Below are positions 7,710 to 13,580 of a stretch of DNA of 13,580 nt, piece by piece. The stretch lies in the NCBI GenBank assembly GCA_036744635.1, contig DAIOHQ010000123.1, positions 1 through 13,580 on the forward strand. The letters are read 5' to 3'. The translations under genes were made by a program, and so were the position numbers. Position 1 is the first letter of the stretch; each line of letters starts with the position of its first letter. Source of the DNA: DAIOHQ01 sp036744635. GTDB taxonomy: Bacteria; Planctomycetota; Phycisphaerae; Tepidisphaerales; Tepidisphaeraceae. The notes under the pieces were generated by a model. The model made no database searches and was not told the origin of the DNA. It worked only from the letters and a program-made list of their open reading frames with translations.

Positions 7710-7725
7710 TGGCATGAGATTTGAC
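7710..7725 (+). promoter_or_regulatory. Candidate sigma54 (-24/-12) promoter upstream of flgB, proximal
   Basis: TGGCATGAGATTTGAC matches TGGCACG-N4-TTGCW well in the -24 block (TGGCAtG) and in TTG of the -12 block, with exact spacing. The usually invariant GC at -13/-12 is GA here. The predicted start near 7736 leaves only about 8 nt before the flgB ATG at 7744, unusually short. This weakens it compared with the distal site, although its overall base match is better. Confidence 0.35.
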
Positions 7726-7743
7726 TAGGGTTGTGGTGGCTTG

Positions 7744-8145
7744 ATGTTCATCGACAGGCTTTTGAACCAGGGAAACGCGCCGTTGCTCGAGCGGATGCTC
7801 GAGTTCACGGCGGCGCGGCACAAGCTGATTGCGGAGAACGTGGTAAACGCGACAACGCCGGGCTACAAGCAGAAGGACCTGTCGCTGGACAAATTTCAGA
7901 GCCTTCTGCGGCAGCGCGTGGAGCAGCGCGACAGCGCCGCGCTGGGAGCGGTGGGATTCGACGATATTCAGGTGGATGCGGAGCATCCCGATCGCGGCAT
8001 TCTGTTTCACGATGGCAACAACCGCACCATGGAACAGCTCATGAGCGACCAGGCGAAGAACGCGATGATGCACAACATGATCATCGAATTGCTTCGCAAG
8101 CAGTACAGCGCCATGGAGATGGCGCTGAAGGAACGGCCGACGTAG
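7744..8145 (+). CDS. flgB: Flagellar proximal rod protein FlgB
   Basis: A 133-residue protein with the FlgB/rod family layout. The N-terminal helix ends in the rod signature ENVVNATTPGYK (31-42, usually NxANxNTPGYK). The middle is variable, and the C-terminal helix 'TMEQLMSDQAKNAMMHN...LLRKQYSAM' matches the family's conserved end. FlgB assembles on FliE at the base of the rod, is exported through the flagellar type III system without a cleaved signal peptide, and works in the periplasm. ATG 7744 (MFIDRLL) fits the normal FlgB start better than the TTG at 7741. A weak GGTGG (7735-7739) lies 4 nt upstream. It is the first structural gene after the regulator and probably heads flgB-flgC-fliE. 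Confidence 0.95.
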   Translation: MFIDRLLNQGNAPLLERMLEFTAARHKLIAENVVNATTPGYKQKDLSLDKFQSLLRQRVEQRDSAALGAVGFDDIQVDAEHPDRGILFHDGNNRTMEQLMSDQAKNAMMHNMIIELLRKQYSAMEMALKERPT

Positions 8146-8164
8146 GGTCCTATGGTGAAGGAAT

Positions 8165-8184
8165 GGCAGACAAGAATGTCTGCC
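8165..8184. repeat. Short palindromic intergenic repeat
   Basis: GGCAGACA (8165-8172) and TGTCTGCC (8177-8184) form a perfect 8-bp stem with loop AGAA in the 60-nt flgB-flgC spacer. From memory, near-identical 'GGCAGACAAGAATGTCTGCC' palindromes recur in spacers of some bacterial genomes, so this is probably a dispersed repeat rather than a locus-specific operator. No T-run follows. Confidence 0.6.
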
Positions 8185-8205
8185 CCACCGGCTTGAGGAG
8201 CAGCT

Positions 8206-8610
8206 ATGTTTGATGTGCTGGACATGGGAGCGAGCGGGCTGGTGGCGCAGCGCACGCGCATGGACACGATCGCGGCCAATATCCTCAACGTGAACACCAC
8301 GCGCAACGCGGCGGGCCAGCCGATGCCCTATCGCCGGCGTTTTGCGGTTTTTGCGCCGGGGCAGGCGCAGGATCCTTCGCGCGGCGGGGTTCACGTGCAG
8401 GAAATCAAGTCCGATCCGACGCCGTTCCAGAAGAAGTACGAGCCCGGCCATCCCGACGCCGACGCCCAGGGATACGTGCTTTATCCGAACATCGATCTGT
8501 CGATTGAGTACGTAAATGCGCTGGAAGCGTCGCGGGCCTACGAAGCCAACGTGACGATGATGGACGTGAGCAAGCAGATGATCAACGCATCGCTGCGGCT
8601 GATTGCATGA
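8206..8610 (+). CDS. flgC: Flagellar basal-body rod protein FlgC
   Basis: A 134-residue rod protein. The N-terminal rod signature IAANILNVNTTRN (about 22-34) corresponds to the usual IANNIANxNTT. The C-terminal segment 'YPNIDLSIEYVNALEASRAYEANVTMMD' is the conserved FlgC/rod-hook helix pairing with the N-terminal helix in the assembled rod. It is exported by the flagellar type III system and forms the proximal rod with FlgB and FlgF. Length is normal for the family (about 130-140). ATG 8206 has a good GAGGAG (8195-8200) at a 5-nt spacing. It lies 60 bp after flgB, with a small palindrome in between. The N-terminal half carries the family's usual variable linker. Confidence 0.95.
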   Translation: MFDVLDMGASGLVAQRTRMDTIAANILNVNTTRNAAGQPMPYRRRFAVFAPGQAQDPSRGGVHVQEIKSDPTPFQKKYEPGHPDADAQGYVLYPNIDLSIEYVNALEASRAYEANVTMMDVSKQMINASLRLIA

Positions 8611-8645
8611 CCCAGCCACTGGCGCACACTGAAATTGCGCAAAGA

Positions 8646-8723
8646 TGTCATTCTGAGGTACTCCGAAGAATCTGGATGGATCGTCGTACGAGGCCAGATC
8701 CTTCGGAGTACCTCAGGATGACA
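8646..8723. repeat. 78-bp imperfect palindrome, 'GTCATTCTGAG' type
   Basis: Two 30-nt arms (8646-8675 and 8694-8723) are complementary at 28 of 30 positions around an 18-nt loop. The element starts TGTCATTCTGAGG and ends CCTCAGGATGACA. Spacer repeats with these ends ('GTCATTCTGAG...AAGAATCT...AGATCCTTCGG...') recur across several phyla, as I recall. It fills over half of the 148-nt flgC-fliE spacer. It has no T-run, so it is not an intrinsic terminator, but as RNA it would be a very stable hairpin inside the mRNA. It encodes no protein, so it is either passive or mobilised by a protein encoded elsewhere. Confidence 0.85.
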
Positions 8724-8758
8724 GTCACCAGAATTTGGGCAAGAACGAATAGACCGCC

Positions 8759-9082
8759 ATGATCGACGGAGTAAACAACAGCTTGAGTCTCGGCAAACTT
8801 GCGGGCGGCGGAGCTTCGCCTGCTAAATCGGCCGGCGTTGGAGGAGCCGGCAGCGCGGGAGGGGCAAGTTTTGCCGATGCGCTGAAGAATTCCATCAACG
8901 AAGTTTCCAAGATGCAGCAGGATGCCTCGCAGGCGGTTGAAGACCTGGCCACCGGGAAAACCGAAAACGTAACGGGCGTCATGACCGCCATGGAAAAATC
9001 CGACCTGGCCTTCAAGACGCTGCTGGCCATCCGCGCCAAATTGATGGATGCGTATGAAGAGATCAAAAATATTCCGATATAA
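8759..9082 (+). CDS. fliE: Flagellar hook-basal body protein FliE
   Basis: A 107-residue FliE, the adapter joining the FliF MS ring to the FlgB rod base and required for substrate export. The N-terminal part (about 12-36) is low-complexity Gly/Ala/Ser. The conserved C-terminal half starts at FADALKNSINEVSKMQQDA and includes 'LATGKTENVTGVMTAMEKSDLAFKTLLAIRAKLMDAYEEIKNI', the two-helix hairpin typical of FliE. Length is normal. ATG 8759 has no recognisable Shine-Dalgarno sequence; the upstream repeat ends 35 nt before it. The stop codon TAA (9080-9082) falls in the loop of a terminator-like hairpin, so fliE may end its transcription unit. Confidence 0.95.
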   Translation: MIDGVNNSLSLGKLAGGGASPAKSAGVGGAGSAGGASFADALKNSINEVSKMQQDASQAVEDLATGKTENVTGVMTAMEKSDLAFKTLLAIRAKLMDAYEEIKNIPI

Positions 9083-9098
9083 TTCGGAATTTTTTCTT
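9071..9098 (+). terminator. Intrinsic terminator overlapping the fliE stop
   Basis: ATTCCGA (9071-9077) pairs with TCGGAAT (9084-9090) around a 6-nt loop, followed directly by TTTTTCTT. The A-run at 9065-9069 could add pairing with the T-run. The fliE stop codon lies in the loop. The stem is short and moderately AT-rich, so read-through is likely. A second T-run occurs at 9103-9109. Confidence 0.55.
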
Positions 9099-9336
9099 GC
9101 GATTTTTTTGAAGCGAACTACAGTGCGCGGCGTACCAGCAATGGGGCTGGAACAGGGCAATCGGGAATCGGCGCAGTTCACAGGTAGCGGCGGAGCCGCG
9201 GATTTGTGAGTGATTCGTTCACCAGGCGAGTCATTGAGCCGATCAGAGTTCGTGATGTCAGCGGGCAACAACCGCCGCCAAATCGGCCGGCGGCGCTTGT
9301 TCCGATGCACGTCTCACAGCCAGGGAAGGCGGAGCC
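9083..9336 (+). other. 254-nt fliE-fliF spacer, probable fliF leader
   Basis: The longest gene-free stretch in the window. It begins with the terminator arm and T-runs. It then contains a short doubled AATCGG unit (9159-9171) and an interrupted hairpin (TCACA 9178-9182 with TGTGA 9205-9209, inner GCGGC 9187-9191 with GCCGC 9195-9199). It ends with a good ribosome binding site for fliF (AGGGAAGG, 9322-9329). A promoter for fliF is expected here because of the upstream terminator, but no convincing sigma70, sigma28 or sigma54 site was found. Confidence 0.5.
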
Positions 9337-10983
9337 ATGGATTTCCTCAAGTCGCAGATCGCGCGGATCCAACTACAGCTTAACGGTCTGAGCGCCAGCC
9401 AGAAGATGCTCACCGCGACCCTCGTCACCATCATGGTGATGACGCTGCTGTGGTGGGGGCGCTACGCGGGGACGGCTGAGATGGAGCCGGTGCTCGATCA
9501 GGCATTCAGCAGCGAAGACATCTCGCGCATCACCATGCAGCTCGCCGCCCGCGGCATTCAATACAAGGTGGCCGGCGACAAGGTGCTGGTGCCGTCCGAC
9601 CGCAAGATCGAAGTGCTGGCCGATCTGGGCTATCAGCAATTGCTGCCGCGCGACACCAAGAATGGTTTTGACGAGATCGTCAAGCAGATGAGCCCGTGGA
9701 ACTCGGTCGACACCAACAAGCAGATGTGGAACCGGGCCAAGGAGATGACGCTCTCGCAGGTGATCCGCAATTTTCCCAACGTCAGCAATGCGGCGGTGAT
9801 TATCGATCCGACCGCCGACCGGCGGATCGGAACCGATCTGCAGCCATCGGCGACGATTGATATCCAGATGCGCAACAACGACAAGCCGGCCAAGAAGCTG
9901 GTGGAGGCGGCGGCCGATGTCGTGGCGGGAGCCCAGTCGGGGCTGGCGCGCAGCCGGGTGAAGGTGATTGTGAATGGGGCTTCCTACAGCATCCACGACA
10001 AAGACGCGGACGGTTCGTTCGAGAGCAGCGACCTCATTGAGCTCGTTCAGCAAAACGAACGCCGCTTCGCTGACAAAATTTCATCGCAGCTCGCATTCAT
10101 TCAGGGCGTGATGGTTTCGGTGACGGTAGACGTGAACACAAAGAGTGAGCGGCGCGTCGAGCACACAGTGGACCCCAAGGGGATCTCAAAAGTCGCGGAG
10201 GAAGAGAATCAGACTGAGGAAAGCACTTCGCCGGTGCCCTCCGCAGGCAGCAATGATCCCGGTGCTGGCGCTAATACTGGCGCGACCGTGGGCGCAGGCA
10301 ACGCGGCTGCCACCCCCGCTAATACCACGACGACAGAAAAAAACCGCACCCAGTATTACAACGTGTATGGTCATGCCGAAGCCCAAATCACCGCCCCAGC
10401 AGGCGTCGCGACAGTAGTCGCCGCGTCCGTTCGCGTTCCCCTGAGCTATTTTTCCAACATCTATAAGATGCGCAATCCCAGCGCCAAAGAGCCCAATGAG
10501 AAAATGCTCCAGCCGCTGGTCGATGCCGAGCTTCCCAACATCCGCAACGACGTCAAAGCCTGCACCGGCCTGAAGGCGGACGACGCGGTCTCCGTGCAGA
10601 CGTATGTGGACCTGATGCCGCAGGTCGCCTCCGCGCCGCCCATCGCCATGACCGGGACGATGACCGGTCTGCTCGGCAATCACGTCAAGGAAATCGCCGT
10701 GGTCGCCCTGGCGATCATGAGCCTCTTCATGGTCTCGATGATGGTGCGAAAGAGCTCGCCATCGCCGGCGCTGGTGTCCTCGCAGCCGATCGAGTCAGCG
10801 CATCTAATGGCGCGCGAAGAGCTGGCCGGCGAGGCAGGCGAGGGAAGTTCCATGCTGGATGGGATCGAGCTGGATGAAGACGCTGTCCGCGCCCAGCAGA
10901 TGCTGTCGCAGGTAACCAACATGGTGGATGAAAATCCGGATGCCGCGGCCACGCTGGTCAAACGCTGGCTCAACCGCGCGTGA
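9337..10983 (+). CDS. fliF: Flagellar MS-ring protein FliF
   Basis: A 548-residue FliF, the inner-membrane MS ring on which the basal body is built. The first membrane helix is at about 23-40 (MLTATLVTIMVMTLLWW). The periplasmic YscJ/FliF ring-building domain follows (about 45-215, with 'AARGIQYKV...VLVPSDRKIEVLADLGYQQLLP'), then the FliF C region from about 230. A Pro/Gly/Ala/Thr/Ser-rich linker (about 291-335) is unusually low in complexity. The second membrane helix is at about 453-470 (IAVVALAIMSLFMVSMMV). The cytosolic tail ends in the FliG-binding motif region (about 506-546, 'VTNMVDENPDAAATLVKRWL'). Length is at the usual 530-570. ATG 9337 has AGGGAAGG at 7 nt and GGAG at 2 nt. The fliG ribosome binding site overlaps its stop codon, so the two are co-transcribed and probably coupled. 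Confidence 0.97.
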   Translation: MDFLKSQIARIQLQLNGLSASQKMLTATLVTIMVMTLLWWGRYAGTAEMEPVLDQAFSSEDISRITMQLAARGIQYKVAGDKVLVPSDRKIEVLADLGYQQLLPRDTKNGFDEIVKQMSPWNSVDTNKQMWNRAKEMTLSQVIRNFPNVSNAAVIIDPTADRRIGTDLQPSATIDIQMRNNDKPAKKLVEAAADVVAGAQSGLARSRVKVIVNGASYSIHDKDADGSFESSDLIELVQQNERRFADKISSQLAFIQGVMVSVTVDVNTKSERRVEHTVDPKGISKVAEEENQTEESTSPVPSAGSNDPGAGANTGATVGAGNAAATPANTTTTEKNRTQYYNVYGHAEAQITAPAGVATVVAASVRVPLSYFSNIYKMRNPSAKEPNEKMLQPLVDAELPNIRNDVKACTGLKADDAVSVQTYVDLMPQVASAPPIAMTGTMTGLLGNHVKEIAVVALAIMSLFMVSMMVRKSSPSPALVSSQPIESAHLMAREELAGEAGEGSSMLDGIELDEDAVRAQQMLSQVTNMVDENPDAAATLVKRWLNRA

Positions 10984-10994
10984 GGTGATGTGCC

Positions 10995-12002
10995 ATGGCC
11001 TCGGATATCAATGGAGTGAGAAAATCCGCGATTCTGCTGCTTTCCCTGGATCAGGACCAGGCGGCGGAGATCCTCAAGCGCCTGCCGGCGGAAGCCGTCG
11101 AGGAAGTCAGCCGCGAGATTGCATCCCTCGGTGAAATTTCCCTGGACGCCCGCAAGGATGTCTTCGGCGAGTTCTATCAGCTCGCGCTGGCCAATTCCTA
11201 TCTCAGCGAGGGCGGCCTGGAATACGCCAAGAACCTGCTCCGCAAATCGCTCAGCGAAGCGGACGCATCCCGCGTGATCAAGCAGGTGACGCAGCAGGTG
11301 CAGACCACGCCCTTCTCTTTTTTGCAGAAGGCCGAGAGCGAAAACCTGTTGACGTTCATTCAGGATGAGCATCCGCAGACCATCGCCTTGATCCTGGCGC
11401 ATCTGCCATCGCAGAAGGCGAGCGAAATTCTCGTCGGCCTGCCCAGTCAGAAGCAGATCGAGGTGGTGAAGCGCGTCGCCAACATGGAGCAGACCAATCC
11501 CGAGGTGATCAAGGAAGTCGAGCGCGGACTCGAACATCGGCTTTCGGACATCGTCTCGCAAACGTTTGAAAAGGCCGGCGGCGTGGACACCGTCGCGGAG
11601 ATTCTCAATCTCGCCGACCGCTCCACCGAGAAGGGGATCATGGAAGGGCTTGAGGCCGAGGATCCCGATCTGGTCGAGCAGATCCGCCGGCTGATGTTCG
11701 TCTTCGAGGACATCCTGCTGGTCAACGACAAGGGCATTCAGTCGGTGCTCAAGGAAGTGGACAATGAGGAGCTTTCGCTTGCGCTCAAGACCGCCAGCCA
11801 GGAGCTGCGCGATAAGATTTTCAAGAACATGTCCGAGCGCGCCGCCCAGCTTATTTCCGAAGACATGCAGTACATGGGCCCGGTGCGGGTGAGCGATGTC
11901 GAGGCCGCCCAGCAGAAGATCGTGGATGTGGTCCGCCGCCTGGAGGATGCCGGCGAGATCATCATCGCCGGCCGCGGCGGCGAGAAGGAAATGGTTGTTT
12001 AG
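10995..12002 (+). CDS. fliG: Flagellar motor switch protein FliG
   Basis: A 335-residue FliG, the rotor protein that binds the FliF tail, FliM and the MotA stator. The N-terminal domain ('GVRKSAILLLSLDQDQAAEILKRLP') binds FliF. The middle domain carries the hallmark EHPQTIALILAHLP (from about residue 125). The C-terminal motor domain has the charged torque helix LKTASQELRDKIFKNMSERAA (264-284), and GPVRVSDVEAAQ downstream, all typical of functional FliG. Length fits the family (330-345). ATG 10995 has GAGGTGA (10982-10988) at a 6-nt spacing, overlapping the fliF stop. The stop codon is followed at once by a palindromic repeat. No missing key residues were noticed. Confidence 0.97.
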   Translation: MASDINGVRKSAILLLSLDQDQAAEILKRLPAEAVEEVSREIASLGEISLDARKDVFGEFYQLALANSYLSEGGLEYAKNLLRKSLSEADASRVIKQVTQQVQTTPFSFLQKAESENLLTFIQDEHPQTIALILAHLPSQKASEILVGLPSQKQIEVVKRVANMEQTNPEVIKEVERGLEHRLSDIVSQTFEKAGGVDTVAEILNLADRSTEKGIMEGLEAEDPDLVEQIRRLMFVFEDILLVNDKGIQSVLKEVDNEELSLALKTASQELRDKIFKNMSERAAQLISEDMQYMGPVRVSDVEAAQQKIVDVVRRLEDAGEIIIAGRGGEKEMVV

Positions 12003-12067
12003 TGCGTAATGCCTATTGCGTAATACGTGACACTCCGTCGCTCTTCTTACGCAATACGCATTACGCA
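12003..12067. repeat. Palindromic repeat built of TGCGTAAT units
   Basis: Two 21-nt arms (12003-12023 and 12047-12067) are complementary at 20 of 21 positions around a 23-nt loop. Each arm carries two TGCGTAA units (12003-12009 and 12017-12023 on the left), so the element is both palindromic and internally repetitive. It starts on the base after the fliG stop and ends 14 nt before the fliH ATG, nearly filling the 79-nt spacer. Repeats of 'ATTACGCAATACGC' type occur in spacers of other genomes, as I recall. There is no T-run. Confidence 0.8.
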
Positions 12068-12081
12068 ATATCTAATTCTTC

Positions 12082-12780
12082 ATGGGCCTGATCAAAGCCA
12101 ACAATGTTCCATCCTCGGCTTCGCCGTTTTCGATGCGCGACATCGAACACGCCGCGAAGATGGTGCTCGTGCGCGCCCAGCGCCAGGCGGAGCAGTTGCT
12201 GATGGAAGCGCAGGCGGGGGCACAGGAGCTACGTCAGGCCGGGCTTGCCGATGGCGCTCAAACCGGCCAAGCGGAAGGATATCAAAAAGGTTTCGACGAA
12301 GGGCTGATTGCCGGCCATCAGCAGGCGCTGGCGGATCACACCGAGCAGCTTACCAATGTCTTCAACGCCCTTACAACTGCGCTGCAGCAGATCGAAGCGT
12401 CGCGCCGCGAGCTGGAGACTTCGGCCACCCGCCAGGTGATCGACTTGGCCGTCGCGATTGCCCGCCGGGTTACCAAGCGGCAGGGCGCGGTTGATCCCGC
12501 CGTCGCATCCGCCAATGTGCAGGAGGCACTGAAGCTCGTGGTGCATTCCTCCGACGTGCGCATAGCGATTCATCCGGCGCAAAAGCAGTCGATGCTGGAG
12601 GAGCTGCCGAAGCTGAAGATGCAGTGGCCGGCATTGTCACACATCGAGGTGATCGAAGATGATTCGCTCGCTCCCGGTGGCTGCCGCATTTTGACTCAAC
12701 AGGGCCAGATCGACGGAGATCTGGACACGCAGCTCGACCGCATCGTGCGCGACCTGGTTCCCGGCGGCGGGGAGAACTGA
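12082..12780 (+). CDS. fliH: Flagellar export stator/regulator protein FliH
   Basis: A 232-residue FliH, which binds the ATPase FliI as a dimer and tethers it at the exporter. The N-terminal part (about 20-55) is a charged helix. Residues 54-78 hold seven glycines at exact four-residue spacing (G54 to G78), six linked GxxxG units, a known hallmark of FliH. A helix (about 90-115) and the conserved C-terminal domain follow ('QVIDLAVAIARRVTKRQG', then 'LAPGGCRILTQQGQIDGDLDTQLDRI'), related to the V/F-ATPase peripheral stalk. ATG 12082 is the first in-frame start after the spacer repeat and has no Shine-Dalgarno sequence. The stop TGA overlaps the fliI ATG as TGATG, giving translational coupling as expected for partner proteins. 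Confidence 0.93.
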   Translation: MGLIKANNVPSSASPFSMRDIEHAAKMVLVRAQRQAEQLLMEAQAGAQELRQAGLADGAQTGQAEGYQKGFDEGLIAGHQQALADHTEQLTNVFNALTTALQQIEASRRELETSATRQVIDLAVAIARRVTKRQGAVDPAVASANVQEALKLVVHSSDVRIAIHPAQKQSMLEELPKLKMQWPALSHIEVIEDDSLAPGGCRILTQQGQIDGDLDTQLDRIVRDLVPGGGEN

Positions 12781-13580
12781 TGGAACTGCTGAGCGCACAA
12801 TTTGACGCCGTCGAAAGCTCGATGCCGTTTCGCGTGGTGGGACAAGTGCGGGCGATCAGCGGGATGGCGATTGAAGCCGTCGAGCTGGCGCTGCCTCTGG
12901 GATCGCTCTGCCGCATTCATAGCTTCGGCGGCAAGACCTCGGTGGCGGAAGTGATTGGCTTCCAGCACGACTGCACGCTCCTTATGCCGCTCACATCGAC
13001 TGCCGGCGTCGCTCGAGGCGATGTGATTGAAAATATTTCCGCTGCGCCGCGCATCTGGTGCTCGGCCGACCTGCTCGGCCGGGTGCTCAATGGCTTCGGC
13101 CAGCCCATCGACGGCAAAGGTCCGCTGCTGCTGTGCGAGTCGCGGCGCATCGACAACCGCAGCGTCACGCCGATGCAGCGCAGCAATATTCGCGAGCCTA
13201 TCGCCACCAGCGTGCGCTGCATCGACGGCCTGCACACCTGCGGCCTCGGCCAGCGCATGGGCATCTTCTCCGGGCCGGGGGTCGGCAAGAGCGTGCTGAT
13301 GTCCTCCATCGCCAGGAATACCAGCGCCGATGTCTCGGTGGTGGCCCTGATCGGCGAGCGTGGCCGCGAGGTGCAGGAATTTCTGGAAAACAGCCTCGGC
13401 CCCGAGGGACTGAAGCGCTGCGTGGTCATCGTCGCCACCAGCGATGAGGCGCCCAGCCTGCGGGTGCGGGCCGCCAAGGTGGCCTGCACAGTCTCGGAAT
13501 ATTTCCGGGATCAGGGGCATCACGTGCTGCTGCTGATGGACTCGCTGACGCGCCTGTGCCAGGCGCAGCGCCAGATCGGC
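12780..13580 (+). CDS. fliI: Flagellum-specific ATPase FliI, 3' end beyond window
   Basis: The first 267 codons of FliI, the hexameric ATPase of the flagellar type III exporter, related to the F1-ATPase beta subunit; it runs off the window end in frame. The N-terminal beta-barrel (about 15-85) is followed by the conserved turn LLGRVLNGFGQPIDGKGPL. The catalytic domain has Walker A GPGVGKS (165-171), GERGREVQEF with the catalytic Glu, and Walker B LLLMDSLTR (D254). The C-terminal third, including the arginine finger, is missing. The start overlaps the fliH stop (TGATG) and has a strong GGGGAG (12769-12774) at a 5-nt spacing. It differs from ATP-synthase beta subunits in its short N-terminus and GFGQP turn, and it sits after fliH, supporting FliI. 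Confidence 0.97.
   Translation, partial: MELLSAQFDAVESSMPFRVVGQVRAISGMAIEAVELALPLGSLCRIHSFGGKTSVAEVIGFQHDCTLLMPLTSTAGVARGDVIENISAAPRIWCSADLLGRVLNGFGQPIDGKGPLLLCESRRIDNRSVTPMQRSNIREPIATSVRCIDGLHTCGLGQRMGIFSGPGVGKSVLMSSIARNTSADVSVVALIGERGREVQEFLENSLGPEGLKRCVVIVATSDEAPSLRVRAAKVACTVSEYFRDQGHHVLLLMDSLTRLCQAQRQIG

Noticed and set aside
9218..9245. Sigma28-like TTCA, 16 nt, GCCGATCA in the fliF leader
   Set aside because: The -10 block is close to GCCGATAA, but the -35 block matches TAAA at only two of four positions and the spacing is one base too long.
9206..9391. Short frame (61 codons) crossing into fliF
   Set aside because: It overlaps fliF in a different frame, has no motif, and its start lies in a leader hairpin.
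1..13580. CRISPR arrays, tRNA/rRNA genes, transposases, toxin-antitoxin or defence genes
   Set aside because: I looked for them and saw none. The tandem heptamers lack the repeat-spacer pattern of a CRISPR array.

Overview
The window is GC-rich bacterial DNA carrying most of a flagellar basal-body gene cluster, with every gene on the + strand. The gene set and order, the EssC/EccC-like FtsK ATPase and the style of the intergenic palindromic repeats resemble Planctomycetota (perhaps Phycisphaerae). That placement rests on family resemblance recalled from memory and is not proven by the sequence.

Layout. Positions 1-54 form a perfect inverted repeat at the very edge of the window, which looks like a fold-back assembly artefact. 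It runs into the 3' part of a large FtsK/SpoIIIE-type ATPase (27-2285, 5' end missing). Next is a membrane-anchored protein rich in tetratricopeptide repeats (2431-4860), whose stop codon overlaps the start of a FlgN-like export chaperone (4857-5300). A soluble histidine kinase (5380-6222) and an NtrC-class sigma54 activator (6243-7616) follow. The structural genes are flgB (7744-8145), flgC (8206-8610), fliE (8759-9082), fliF (9337-10983), fliG (10995-12002), fliH (12082-12780) and the first 267 codons of fliI (12780 to the window end).

How the genes work together. FliF makes the MS ring and FliG the rotor switch ring. FliE, FlgB and FlgC are the rod base and proximal rod. FliH and FliI are the stator/regulator and ATPase of the flagellar type III exporter. 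FlgN normally escorts the hook-filament junction proteins. The kinase/regulator pair resembles FlgS/FlgR and FleS/FleR, which switch on sigma54-dependent rod and hook genes. Two sigma54-like sites lie between the regulator and flgB, and an intrinsic-terminator-like hairpin overlaps the fliE stop codon, so flgB-flgC-fliE may be a transcription unit separate from fliF-G-H-I.

The most unusual feature is the set of spacers. Four contain different repeat elements: back-to-back heptamer tandem repeats (5303-5375), a short palindrome (8165-8184), a 78-bp hairpin of the 'GTCATTCTGAG' type (8646-8723), and a hairpin built from 'TGCGTAAT' units (12003-12067). The three genes starting after the larger elements (kinase, fliE, fliH) lack a recognisable Shine-Dalgarno sequence, while most other starts have one. 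No RNA genes, CRISPR arrays, insertion sequences or attachment sites were recognised. No gene-free stretch exceeds 300 bases; the longest, 9083-9336, is described. I do not see a wholly new system: this is mainly a standard flagellar locus with unusual spacers and an unusual ATPase/TPR neighbourhood.
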